Assembly: GCA_003447235.1 (NCBI GenBank) | Contig: DLZV01000043.1 | Span: 47,916 to 110,692, forward strand | DNA from: Prevotella sp. | GTDB lineage: Bacteria; Bacteroidota; Bacteroidia; Bacteroidales; Bacteroidaceae | Reading direction: 5' to 3' | DNA length: 62,777 bases | Shown here: positions 15,141 to 23,694 of the stretch, piece by piece | How positions within the stretch are numbered: the stretch's first letter is position 1 | Layout of the letters: every line of letters starts with the position of its first letter | Program-made: the position numbers and the translations under genes | Notes under the pieces: generated by a model | Told to the model about the DNA's origin: nothing | Database searches by the model: none | The model's input: only the letters and a program-made list of their open reading frames with translations

Positions 15141-16526
15141 ATGGAACTGAAAGATATCAAGGCTGTCTATTTCGTCGGAGCGGGAGGCATTGGCATGAGC
15201 GCCCTCGCACGCTACTTCCTGCACCGCCACCTCGTCGTGGCGGGCTACGACCGCACGCCGACACCGCTCACCCACGAACTGGAGCGCGAGGGCATGCAGA
15301 TCCATTATGAGGAGGACGTTGACCAGATCCCTGCGCCCTGCCGCGACAGGGAGCACACACTGGTGGTCTTCACGCCCGCCATCCCGGCCTCCCACGCCGA
15401 ACTGGCGTGGTTCAAGGAGCACGACTTCACCATCGAGAAGCGGGCACAGGTGCTCGGCACGCTCACCCGCACACACAAGGGCCTTTGCTTCGCGGGCACC
15501 CATGGCAAGACGACCACCTCGACAATGTGCGCCCATATCATGAGCCAAAGCCACATAGGCTGCAATGCCTTTCTCGGAGGCATCTCGAAGAATGTGGGCA
15601 GCAACTACATCCTCTCGCTGACAAGCGACTATGTGGTTATAGAGGCCGATGAGTTTGACCGTTCCTTCCACTGGCTGCGCCCCTGGATGTCGGTCATCAC
15701 CTCTACCGATCCCGACCACCTCGACATCTACGGCACAAAGGAGGCTTACCTGGAGAGCTTCCGCCACTACACCGAACTGATACAGCCCGGAGGCGCGCTG
15801 ATCCTCCACACAGGACTGGAGATGAAGGCCCACGTACCCGAGGGGGTGAAGACCTACACCTACAGCCGCGACGAGGGAGACTTCCACGCTGCCAACATCC
15901 GCATCGGCGACGGCAAGATCGTCTTCGACTTCGTATCGCCGCTGGAGACGGTGACCCAAGTCTCGCTGGGCCATCCCGTCCCTATCAACATCGAGAATAG
16001 TGTCGCCGCCATGGCAATGGCACAACTCAACGGCTGCACGGCGGAGGAACTGCGCCGCGGCATGGAGACCTACGCGGGAGTGGAGCGTCGCTTCGACTTC
16101 AAGATCAACAACCCACGCCACGTGTTCCTCAGCGACTACGGCCACCATCCGAAGGAGATCCTCCAGTGTGCCAAGAGCCTGAGGGAGCTCTATGCACACC
16201 GCAAACTGACGGTCATTTTCCAGCCTCACCTCTACACGCGCACCCGCGATTTCTATGCAGATTTCGCCGATGCGCTGAGCCATTTCGACGAGGTAGTGCT
16301 CACAGAGATCTATCCCGCCCGCGAACAGCCCATCGAGGGTGTGACCTCGAAGCTCATCTACGACCACCTGCGCGAGGGGGTGGAGCGCACGATGATAGCC
16401 AAGCACGACGTGGCGGAGTGGGTGCGCAGCCGAGACTTCGACGTGCTGGTCGTCCTGGGAGCGGGAGACCTCAACGACTATGTGCCCGAGATAACCCGCA
16501 TACTGGAGGAGAAGGAAAAAGCATAA
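15141..16526 (+). CDS. murC: UDP-N-acetylmuramate:L-alanine ligase
   Basis: Adds the first amino acid of the stem peptide. The ATG at 15141 is chosen because AGGAG lies at 15131-15135 and the family N-terminus KAVYFVGAGGIGMSALARYF follows; this gives 461 residues. The ATP site AGTHGKTTTSTM is at about 118-129, and the C-terminal domain has DYGHHPKEI and FQPHLYTRTRDF, both MurC-specific. It starts 10 bp after murG. Confidence 0.97.
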   Translation: MELKDIKAVYFVGAGGIGMSALARYFLHRHLVVAGYDRTPTPLTHELEREGMQIHYEEDVDQIPAPCRDREHTLVVFTPAIPASHAELAWFKEHDFTIEKRAQVLGTLTRTHKGLCFAGTHGKTTTSTMCAHIMSQSHIGCNAFLGGISKNVGSNYILSLTSDYVVIEADEFDRSFHWLRPWMSVITSTDPDHLDIYGTKEAYLESFRHYTELIQPGGALILHTGLEMKAHVPEGVKTYTYSRDEGDFHAANIRIGDGKIVFDFVSPLETVTQVSLGHPVPINIENSVAAMAMAQLNGCTAEELRRGMETYAGVERRFDFKINNPRHVFLSDYGHHPKEILQCAKSLRELYAHRKLTVIFQPHLYTRTRDFYADFADALSHFDEVVLTEIYPAREQPIEGVTSKLIYDHLREGVERTMIAKHDVAEWVRSRDFDVLVVLGAGDLNDYVPEITRILEEKEKA

Positions 16527-16545
16527 CGCACAACAGGGAGGTATC

Positions 16546-17346
16546 GTGAGAGTCAATGTAAACTGGAAGCGCGTGCTGTTTGTCGTGGTCGACCTGATAC
16601 TGGCCGCCTACCTCGTCATGGCCGTGACGTTGTGGAACACGCCGGCCTCGGCCTCCAGGGTCTGCTCCAAGGTGGATGTCAACATCTCCGACGCCAACAA
16701 CGTCGGATTCCTGAGCGCAGAGGAGATCAAGCATATCCTCACGCAGCAGGGCCTCTATCCGCTTGGCAAACCGATAGCAGGGATCTCTCCACGATCCATC
16801 GAGGAGGTGCTCCGCACCAGTCCCTTTGTCAATACGGCGGAGTGTCACGTCACGCAGAACGGACACGTCACGATAGCCCTCACACAGCGCGTGCCCATCA
16901 TCCGCATCAAGAGCAGCAGGGGCGACGACTACTACATCGACGACAAGGGAGGACCGATGCCCAACTCCAAATATACGAGCGACCTGATCATCGCCACGGG
17001 CCACATCAGCCGATCCTTCGCCCGCAACTACCTCACACCGATGGCCAAGGCCATCATGGCCTCCGACTTCTGGAGAAACCAGGTTGTACAGATCAACGTG
17101 CTGCCCAACAGAGGTATAGAGCTGGTGCCACGCGTCGGAGACCACATCCTCTACCTCGGAAGGCTGCCCGAAGGTCTCCAGCGGTCGCAGATCGAGACAG
17201 CAGTGACGGAGTTTATGGACAAGAAACTCACCCGCATACAAAAGTTCTACCGCTACGGACTCTCGCAGACGGGATGGAACAAGTATAGCTACATCGATGT
17301 GGAGTTTGACAACCAGATCATTTGCAAGAAACGACAGTTAGAATAA
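16546..17346 (+). CDS. ftsQ: Cell division protein FtsQ
   Basis: Bitopic protein that links early and late divisome parts. The 266-residue product has a short cytoplasmic end, one transmembrane helix at about 9-27 (VLFVVVDLILAAYLVMAVT), then a POTRA domain (about 44-120, with LSAEEIKHIL and SPFVNTAECHVTQNGHVTIALTQ split by loops) and a beta domain. The start is GTG at 16546, supported by AGGGAGGT (16535-16542), one of the best Shine-Dalgarno sites in the window. Position between murC and ftsA confirms the call. Confidence 0.92.
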   Translation: MRVNVNWKRVLFVVVDLILAAYLVMAVTLWNTPASASRVCSKVDVNISDANNVGFLSAEEIKHILTQQGLYPLGKPIAGISPRSIEEVLRTSPFVNTAECHVTQNGHVTIALTQRVPIIRIKSSRGDDYYIDDKGGPMPNSKYTSDLIIATGHISRSFARNYLTPMAKAIMASDFWRNQVVQINVLPNRGIELVPRVGDHILYLGRLPEGLQRSQIETAVTEFMDKKLTRIQKFYRYGLSQTGWNKYSYIDVEFDNQIICKKRQLE

Positions 17347-17369
17347 TTAAATAAGGAATATATATATAT

Positions 17370-18803
17370 ATGGCAGAATTTATTGTAGCCATTGAACTGG
17401 GGTCGTCCGTTTTCCGGGGGATTGCCGGCAAGAAGAATCTCGACGGGAGCATCACCGTGCAGGCGCTCGTCAAGGAGGATGCGACGCAGTGTATCCGCAA
17501 GGGAGTGGTCAACAATATCGACAAGACCGCTACCTGCCTGAAGAATATCGTGGCCAAGCTCAGCAAGACCATGAAGCAAAACATCAGCCATGTGTATGTC
17601 GGAGTAGGCGGCCAGTCGGTGCGGAGCGTGCGCAACGTGATTGTCAAGGACCTGCCCACGGAGACGATTGTCGATGGCGATATCGTAGATGGACTGATGG
17701 ACAGCAACCGCGGCATGGACTATCCTGACCTGGAGATCCTCAACGTCGTCACACAGGAGTATAAGGTCGGCAACCAGTATGTCGTCGATCCTGTGGGCAT
17801 CAAGGGCACACGGCTGGAGGGCAACTTCCTCAACATCGCCCAGAGAAAACTCTTCTACAGCAACCTCAACGAGGCTTTCGACAAGGCGGGCATCGCCATT
17901 GCCGAGATTTTCCCCGCCCCGCTGGTGCTGGCCGACAACGTGCTCACCGAGTCGGAGAAGCGCGGAGGCTGCGTGCTGGTGGACCTGGGAGCTGACACTA
18001 CGACGGTGTCGGTCTATCACAAGAGCCTGCTGCGCCACCTGGCAGTCATCCCCCTGGGCGGCAACAATGTCACCAAGGATATCACGGCACTGAAGATGGA
18101 AGAGCGCGAGGCTGAACTGCTGAAGCTCAAGCACGGATCAGCCTATACCGAGATAGCCGACATTGATCCAGCCCTCACCTACTCCATCGACGGCGAGCGC
18201 ACCATCGAGAGCAAACAGCTCATCGAACTGGTGGAGGCACGCGTGGAGGAGATTGTGCAGAACGTGTGGCACCAGGTGCCCGCGGAGTATGTCAGCAAAC
18301 TCCTGGGTGGCATCATCCTCACGGGTGGCGGTTCCAATATGAAGAACATCGAGCTGGCTTTCAAGAAATACACGCACATGGACAAGATACGCAAGGCGCG
18401 CTTCGTCAACCTGGCCATCAAGTCCAACATCGACGACATCAAGAAGCACGACATCACGCTCAACACCATCATCTCCCTGCTGGCCAAGGGCGACATGAAC
18501 TGTGCAGGTGGACCAATCGTACACCAGCAGTCCACGGGAACAGACCTCTTTGGCCAGACGACTACGACAACGACCACCCATCCGACCACCAACGGCGAGG
18601 GTGGCACACAGCCGCATACGGGCGGCGACAATGGCGGAAGCGGTGGAAATGGCGGAAATAACACCCAGCCCACACCACCTCCCGCACCAGGGCCCACACC
18701 TGCTCCAGAACCAACTTCCGCACACGAGAAGTCTGGCTTCTTTTCGAAACTCGCCAAGAAGATAAAGGGCTTTGGCGGCAAGATCTTGGAGGCTGAGGAA
18801 TAG
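17370..18803 (+). CDS. ftsA: Cell division actin-like protein FtsA
   Basis: Actin-fold ATPase that anchors FtsZ to the membrane. The N-terminal FIVAIELGSSVFRGIAG, the 1C subdomain with HVYVGVGGQSVRS, the phosphate loop VDLGADTTTVSVY and GGIILTGGGSNMKNI are typical. The final residues KSGFFSKLAKKIKGFGGKIL form the amphipathic membrane-targeting helix. Between the core and that helix there is a linker of about 60 residues, rich in Thr, Gly and Pro (about 390-455), longer than in E. coli FtsA. It precedes ftsZ by 60 bp. Confidence 0.96.
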   Translation: MAEFIVAIELGSSVFRGIAGKKNLDGSITVQALVKEDATQCIRKGVVNNIDKTATCLKNIVAKLSKTMKQNISHVYVGVGGQSVRSVRNVIVKDLPTETIVDGDIVDGLMDSNRGMDYPDLEILNVVTQEYKVGNQYVVDPVGIKGTRLEGNFLNIAQRKLFYSNLNEAFDKAGIAIAEIFPAPLVLADNVLTESEKRGGCVLVDLGADTTTVSVYHKSLLRHLAVIPLGGNNVTKDITALKMEEREAELLKLKHGSAYTEIADIDPALTYSIDGERTIESKQLIELVEARVEEIVQNVWHQVPAEYVSKLLGGIILTGGGSNMKNIELAFKKYTHMDKIRKARFVNLAIKSNIDDIKKHDITLNTIISLLAKGDMNCAGGPIVHQQSTGTDLFGQTTTTTTTHPTTNGEGGTQPHTGGDNGGSGGNGGNNTQPTPPPAPGPTPAPEPTSAHEKSGFFSKLAKKIKGFGGKILEAEE

Positions 18804-18863
18804 AACGAAAACTGCCAAGCGCAGGCTACGAGAAGAATACTATCAAGATAACTTTGAACAACA

Positions 18864-20213
18864 ATGATGGATAAAGATAAAGACAACATGGCCACGCTGG
18901 CCGATCATCTCGACTTCGGCGAGCCGGATCGTCAGAACTGCATCATCAAGGTGATCGGTGTGGGTGGTGGAGGCGGCAACGCCGTAAACAATATGTACAA
19001 GCAGGGCATCCACGACGTCTCGTTTGTGGTCTGCAACACCGACGCACAGGCCCTGATGGACAGTCCCGTCCCCGAGCGACTCCAGCTGGGCAGCGAGGGT
19101 CTGGGAGCAGGCAACCGACCCGAGAAGGCGCGCCAGGCTGCCGAGGAGTCGATAGACGACATCAAAGCAATGCTCAGCGACGGCACGAAGATGGACTTCA
19201 TCACTGCGGGCATGGGCGGCGGCACAGGCACGGGAGCAGCACCGGTCATCGCCCAGGTAAGCAAGGAACTGGGCATCCTCACCGTCGGTATCGTCACCAT
19301 CCCCTTCAAGTTTGAGGGCGACAAGAAGATCGACCAGGCCCTCGACGGCGTCGATGAGATGGCAAAGCACGTCGATGCGCTCCTCGTCATCAACAACGAG
19401 CGACTGCGCAAGGTCTATCCCGACCTGAGCCTCCTCAACGGCTTTGCCAAGGCCGACGACACGCTGAGCGTAGCAGCAAAGAGCATTGCCGAGATCATCA
19501 CCGTCCGCGGACTGATAAACCTTGACTTCAACGACGTGCGCACCGTACTCAAGGATGGTGGCGTAGCCATCATGTCCACGGGCTTCGGCGAGGGCGAGGG
19601 ACGTGTGCGCAAGGCCATTGAAGACGCGCTCAACTCACCGCTGCTCAACGACAACGATGTCTATAACTCGCAGAGAATCCTCCTCTCCATAGCCTTCAGC
19701 AGCGAGAATGGCACCGACGGACTGGCCATGGAGGAGATGAACGAGATCAACAACTTCATGAGTCGCTTCGAATCCAAATTCGAGTTGAAGTGGGGTATTG
19801 CCATCGACAACACCTTGGAGAAGAAGGTGAAGATCACCATCCTCGCCACGGGCTTCGGCCTCGACGACCTGGAGGATGTGGCCAGCTACCATAGCCGCCT
19901 GGACAAGGCGCGTGCCAAGGAGGAGGCACAGAAGAAGGCCGAGCAGGAGGAAGCCGACGCGGAGCGTAGCAACAGACGCGACAAATACTATCGCGACAAC
20001 GGAGACAAACTGACCAAGGCACGTCCACACATCTACCTCTTCTCGCAGGACGACCTCGACAACGAGGACGTGATCCTCGACGTAGAGTCGATTCCCACCT
20101 TCAACAGGACCAAACCGATGCTGAATGAGATCAAGAAGAAATCGGCTCCCGAGCAGGTCCGCGAGGAGCAACCGGTCAAGGACAAAGTGGAGGGAACCAT
20201 CCGCTTTGAGTAA
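18864..20213 (+). CDS. ftsZ: Cell division protein FtsZ (tubulin homologue)
   Basis: GTPase that polymerises into the division ring. The 449-residue protein has GVGGGGGNAVNNM at 32-44, the tubulin signature GMGGGTGTGAAP at 116-127 and NLDFNDVRTVL of the T7 loop. The C-terminal linker (about 345-400) is charged, and the conserved peptide that binds FtsA reads DVESIPTFNRTKP, followed by about 29 more residues rather than ending the chain. Two adjacent ATG codons (18864, 18867) are possible starts. It closes the dcw operon, before a strong stem-loop. Confidence 0.97.
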   Translation: MMDKDKDNMATLADHLDFGEPDRQNCIIKVIGVGGGGGNAVNNMYKQGIHDVSFVVCNTDAQALMDSPVPERLQLGSEGLGAGNRPEKARQAAEESIDDIKAMLSDGTKMDFITAGMGGGTGTGAAPVIAQVSKELGILTVGIVTIPFKFEGDKKIDQALDGVDEMAKHVDALLVINNERLRKVYPDLSLLNGFAKADDTLSVAAKSIAEIITVRGLINLDFNDVRTVLKDGGVAIMSTGFGEGEGRVRKAIEDALNSPLLNDNDVYNSQRILLSIAFSSENGTDGLAMEEMNEINNFMSRFESKFELKWGIAIDNTLEKKVKITILATGFGLDDLEDVASYHSRLDKARAKEEAQKKAEQEEADAERSNRRDKYYRDNGDKLTKARPHIYLFSQDDLDNEDVILDVESIPTFNRTKPMLNEIKKKSAPEQVREEQPVKDKVEGTIRFE

Positions 20214-20263
20214 GCACTAGTAAGGATCGCTAATTGAAGGCGATTTCCATCCACCAACCTATG

Positions 20264-20306
20264 CAAGGGGAGGCAGGTCCGTTAGTCTCGGAACTGCCTC
20301 CCCTTG
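20264..20306 (+). terminator. Stem-loop terminator after ftsZ
   Basis: CAAGGGGAGGCAG (20264-20276) pairs perfectly with CTGCCTCCCCTTG (20294-20306), and after one mismatch three more pairs extend the stem inward to a 9-nt loop. It begins 51 bp after the ftsZ stop. A long U run is missing (TCACATTT follows), but the position at the operon end and the stability favour termination. Confidence 0.75.
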
Positions 20307-20624
20307 TCACATTTCCCAAGAAATAGTCTTGGTTGTTATTAGGAAAAGATGTACTTTTGCCTAGAAGAAAGTTCTGTCCAGCGACGTTGAATGTGCGTTC
20401 AGCGTCACAGAACCTGCATTCGACGTCGTCGAATGTCTATTCAACGTCGTTGAATAGACATTTTACTGAGGTATAAATACTGGCGCAGGGGCAATCCACG
20501 GAGAATTTCCTCTGCGCCCTTTAATCACAGAATGCAGAAGAAGAAATAATGCAGACTGCGTGGAAAGAGATAACAGAAGCAGCAACAAGAGGAAGCGCGT
20601 GAAGAAAGAAGAAGCGCGCGAGCA
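20307..20624 (+). ncRNA. Candidate small RNA unit in the ftsZ-HTCS gap
   Basis: The gap between ftsZ and the hybrid regulator has no protein gene but has the parts of a small transcription unit on plus: CTTG (20328-20331), 20 nt, TACTTTTG (20352-20359) as promoter; a 4 x 21-bp array at 20379-20462; and a stem-loop GGCGCAGGGG (20482-20491) with CCTCTGCGCC (20509-20518) followed by CTTTAAT. A transcript of about 150-160 nt is predicted. This is inference from arrangement only; the stem-loop could instead serve as the 3' end of the opposing HTCS gene. Confidence 0.35.
20379..20462 (+). repeat. Four 21-bp tandem repeats after ftsZ
   Basis: Units at 20379-20399, 20400-20420, 20421-20441 and 20442-20462 share the pattern C(A/G)(A/G)CGTC..(T/C)GAAT......ATT. 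The third and fourth contain self-complementary cores TTCGACGTCGTCGAA and TTCAACGTCGTTGAA; the last lies in a 13-bp inverted repeat around one central base (20434-20460). Confidence 0.85.
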
Positions 20625-23363
20625 CTATCCCCTCATTCCGCCAGGGCTGACTCCAAACTCATCCTTGAAGCACTTGTTGAAATAGGATGGCGAGGTGAAA
20701 CCCGTGGCGTAGGCTATCTCTGCGATGGAGCGGTCGGTCGTCGTCACCATCGTGCGCGCCTTCATCAGTCTGGCCTTGCGCAGGAGTTCCACGGGCGTCT
20801 TGCCCGTGAGTACCTTCACTTTACGGTAGAGTTGCACGCGCGAAAGGCCGATCTCCTCACCCAGCCGCTCTACCGAGAAGTCGGAGTCGGCGAGATGCTG
20901 CTGGATGATTTCCCGCAGTCTTGTCACGAAAGTCTTATCCTGCGAGCAGAGCCGTTCCTCCTCGGCCGCCTCCGCCTTATCGCCCGAGAAGAGAGAGCGC
21001 AGCAGCGTGCGCGAGCGCAGCAGGTTGTCGATACGCGAGAGGAGCACCTGTCCTGAGAAAGGCTTCGTCAGATAGGAGTCGGCGCCCGTCTCGTAACCCT
21101 TCTCACGCTGTTCGGGCAACGAGCGCGCCGTGAGCAAGACGACGGGGATATGGCTCGTCGCAATGTCCTCCTTCAGTTGACGCGTAAACTCCAGGCCATC
21201 CATGACTGGCATCATCACGTCGCAGACTATCAACTTCGGCACCTCGCGCCGCGCCTTCTCCAGGCCTTGGCGACCGTCTGCCGCCTCCGAGACATTATAC
21301 CGGTCTTTCAGGATAGACCGCAGATAGGCCCTCATCCCGTTGTTGTCATCGATGATGAGTACCAGCGGGCGGTCCGCATCGAAGTCTTCGGCATTGGTGA
21401 TGCGATCCGCCGCCTCCTTAGCATTGATATCCTCGGGCACATAGCTATCGTCTACCAGTTCCCGCTCCGCCACCGGCCTTGCCTCGCGATCCTTGGCAGG
21501 GTCGTAGCCTGGCTGGGCGGCAGGCAGCGAGATAAAAAACCTTGTGCCCTCTCCCTCGTTGCTCTCCACGCGGATGTCGCCATGATGGAGATCCACGTAG
21601 GCCTTGACCAACGACAGTCCAATCCCCGTCCCGCCGACAGCACCGCGCGCCTGGTAGAAGCGATCGAAGAGATGAGGCAGCGCCTCCTCCTCAATTCCCT
21701 TGCCCGTATCGCTCACGCTGAGCACATACTGCTTGCCGTCGTAGGACAATGCCGTTGTGATCCGTCCGCCCTCAGGCGTATATTTTAACGCATTCGACAT
21801 TAGGTTGAAATAGATATGCTCCAGCTTGTCGCGGTCAGCAATGATCACAGCATCCTGTCTCACCTCCGAGGCGTCCACATCGATCGTGATCTTACGGCGC
21901 GCCGCCACCGCCCGGAAGTCGTTGGCCCATATCGCCAGTTCCCGCTGCAAGGCGAAGCGGTTGAGATGCAAGTGCGCCTTGTTGTTCTGCACCTTGCGGA
22001 AGTCGAGTATCTCGCCCACGAGTTGTATGAGGATGCGCGTGTTGCGCCGCACCATCTCCAGCATCATGCGATGCGCTCCCTGCACGGTGTCGTCCTCCAG
22101 TAGCTGATCAGTCGGTCCGGCGATAAGCGTCAGCGGCGTGCGTAGCTCGTGGCTCACATTGGTGAAAAACTGCAGTTGCGTCTGCGTCATCCGCTCCATC
22201 TCCTCCGTCATCTGTCGCTGCTGATCCATAGAAGCATTGAGCTGGCGGTTGATGCGCGCCTTGGCCACATAAGCCCTGACGGCCAAACCACAGGCCACGA
22301 CGAGCAGCACGACGAAGAACAAGAGCACCAGGAGGTAGCCACGCTGTGTATTGAAGTCGTCGGCTGCCTTGTCGATACGCGAGCGGAGTGTGGCGAGGTG
22401 GTCCTGCTGGCGCATGGTCTCATCGTTCTGCATGAGTAGCACGCGGGCGTTGTCACGGGTGACAAGGGCCGAAGAGAGACGGTTTTCGCGCTGATAGGAC
22501 TTCCCTTCAAGAATATTCATTGCCAGCCTCATCACCTCGTCGCCACGCGTCGGATAGATATAGGAAGCAAAGAGCGTCCCGTCCTTGACGAGTTCCAGTC
22601 CGGCTCCCTTCTGCGGCATGGCGTCGATTCCGCAGAAGCGGATGCGCTGGAGGTCCAGTCCGTGCTGCTGCGCTGCCCGACGCGCGCCCATCGCCATACG
22701 GTCGTTGTGGGCAAAGAGGCAGTCGAAGTCGGGATGCGGACTACGCAGCAGCGAGTCCATGGCCCGGAAGCCTCCCTGCTCCGTCCAGTCGGCGTGGAGC
22801 TTAGCCACAATGTCGATCGAGGGACGCACGGCAACTACGCTATCGAAGCCCTCTGCCCGCTCTATCGCCGGCGACGAAGACGAGAGTCCACACAACTCCA
22901 CCACACGTCCTCCTTTGGGCAGCGCCCCCGCCAGGTATTCTCCCATCGACGCGCCAATCTCACGATTGTCCGCACCGATATAGGCCGTATATTTGTTGGA
23001 TCGCGTACGGCGGTCAAAGATGATCACAGGTATTCCATTCTCATAGGCACGGTCAATGGCGGGAGAGATCGAGACCTGTCCTGGCGCCACGATGAGCAGA
23101 TCGACCCCCTTGTCCACAAAGCGGTTGATCTGATCCGTCTGCAACCGTACGTCGTCGTTGGCCGAGGCGATATCGAGATCCATATTATTATAGTATAGGG
23201 CCGCCACCCGCAGTTCCTGGTTAAGTTTCTCGCGCCATACGTCCTCCGAACATTGCGAGACACCGATGACATAACGTTTCTTCCCGCCAGTACAAGAGGC
23301 CAGAAGGGCGAGGGCTGCCATCAGGGCAGCGATATAAGCGAAATGCTGAATAGACTTTAGCAT
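20625..23363 (-). CDS. Hybrid two-component system regulator with sugar-binding sensor domain (fructose-type HTCS)
   Basis: Single-chain sensor and transcription factor predicted to detect fructose in the periplasm and switch on this locus. From the ATG at 23363 (912 residues): signal/anchor 1-24 with LASC, type I periplasmic sugar-binding domain about 30-320, transmembrane helix 343-366, HisKA with H405 (SHELRTP), HATPase with N524, DTGKGI and GTGIGLS (578-584), receiver domain with D715 and K767, and an AraC-type DNA-binding domain about 808-912. The periplasmic-binding-protein sensor, rather than the commoner beta-propeller type, matches the fructose sensor BT1754 of Bacteroides thetaiotaomicron. 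A further 76 residues upstream are open but precede the promoter and are excluded. Confidence 0.93.
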   Translation of the reverse strand: MLKSIQHFAYIAALMAALALLASCTGGKKRYVIGVSQCSEDVWREKLNQELRVAALYYNNMDLDIASANDDVRLQTDQINRFVDKGVDLLIVAPGQVSISPAIDRAYENGIPVIIFDRRTRSNKYTAYIGADNREIGASMGEYLAGALPKGGRVVELCGLSSSSPAIERAEGFDSVVAVRPSIDIVAKLHADWTEQGGFRAMDSLLRSPHPDFDCLFAHNDRMAMGARRAAQQHGLDLQRIRFCGIDAMPQKGAGLELVKDGTLFASYIYPTRGDEVMRLAMNILEGKSYQRENRLSSALVTRDNARVLLMQNDETMRQQDHLATLRSRIDKAADDFNTQRGYLLVLLFFVVLLVVACGLAVRAYVAKARINRQLNASMDQQRQMTEEMERMTQTQLQFFTNVSHELRTPLTLIAGPTDQLLEDDTVQGAHRMMLEMVRRNTRILIQLVGEILDFRKVQNNKAHLHLNRFALQRELAIWANDFRAVAARRKITIDVDASEVRQDAVIIADRDKLEHIYFNLMSNALKYTPEGGRITTALSYDGKQYVLSVSDTGKGIEEEALPHLFDRFYQARGAVGGTGIGLSLVKAYVDLHHGDIRVESNEGEGTRFFISLPAAQPGYDPAKDREARPVAERELVDDSYVPEDINAKEAADRITNAEDFDADRPLVLIIDDNNGMRAYLRSILKDRYNVSEAADGRQGLEKARREVPKLIVCDVMMPVMDGLEFTRQLKEDIATSHIPVVLLTARSLPEQREKGYETGADSYLTKPFSGQVLLSRIDNLLRSRTLLRSLFSGDKAEAAEEERLCSQDKTFVTRLREIIQQHLADSDFSVERLGEEIGLSRVQLYRKVKVLTGKTPVELLRKARLMKARTMVTTTDRSIAEIAYATGFTSPSYFNKCFKDEFGVSPGGMRG

Positions 23364-23382
23364 AAAACGGCTTTTTAGTATA

Positions 23383-23424
23383 TTTGGGCGCCCAAAATTA
23401 CATAAAAAAGACAAGACAGGCAAA
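23383..23424 (-). promoter_or_regulatory. HTCS promoter with overlapping 14-bp palindrome
   Basis: On minus, TTTG (23421-23424), 20 nt, then TAATTTTG (23393-23400) give a near-ideal Bacteroidota promoter 30 bp before the HTCS ATG. The -7 box runs into the perfect palindrome TTTGGGCGCCCAAA (23383-23396), which thus covers the start of transcription and is a candidate operator. Confidence 0.75.
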
Positions 23425-23555
23425 CAATTTGTGTGCTTTTTGCATTTCCCAGATTCTAAGGCCCTTCGTCCGGCCCTATGCCAGCAGAAGAAAACGCTTC
23501 CCCTTCTTCCACCCAGCAAGCGAAAAGTAGCCTTCACGACCGCACCAAACAGCAA

Positions 23556-23589
23556 GGCGAGGAACAGGAAACACTTCCTGTCCCTCGCC
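23556..23589 (-). terminator. Stem-loop between GH32 and HTCS genes
   Basis: GGCGAGG (23556-23562) pairs with CCTCGCC (23583-23589), and after one A/C mismatch ACAGGAA (23564-23570) pairs with TTCCTGT (23575-23581), leaving a 4-nt loop: 14 pairs in total. It is 106 bp past the GH32 stop. No U run is present, so it may stabilise the upstream mRNA 3' end rather than terminate. Confidence 0.5.
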
Positions 23590-23694
23590 ATTATCAGAAG
23601 ACGGCTGAGCGGTCTGCCATGGCCTTAGGATAGCCCACCAGCCTTTTTTCTCTCTTTCATTGAGATATCCCCATGCACCGGGGGCACATACCGC

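Larger units (their letters stand above)
23364..23694 (-). other. Gap between the GH32 gene and the HTCS gene
   Basis: The 331 bp contain the HTCS promoter and palindrome on the left, the imperfect stem-loop at 23556-23589 in the middle, and no ORF that resembles a protein family. Confidence 0.65.

Noticed and set aside
23364..23591. 76-residue N-terminal extension of the hybrid regulator
   Set aside because: Lies upstream of a near-perfect promoter and would hide the signal peptide.
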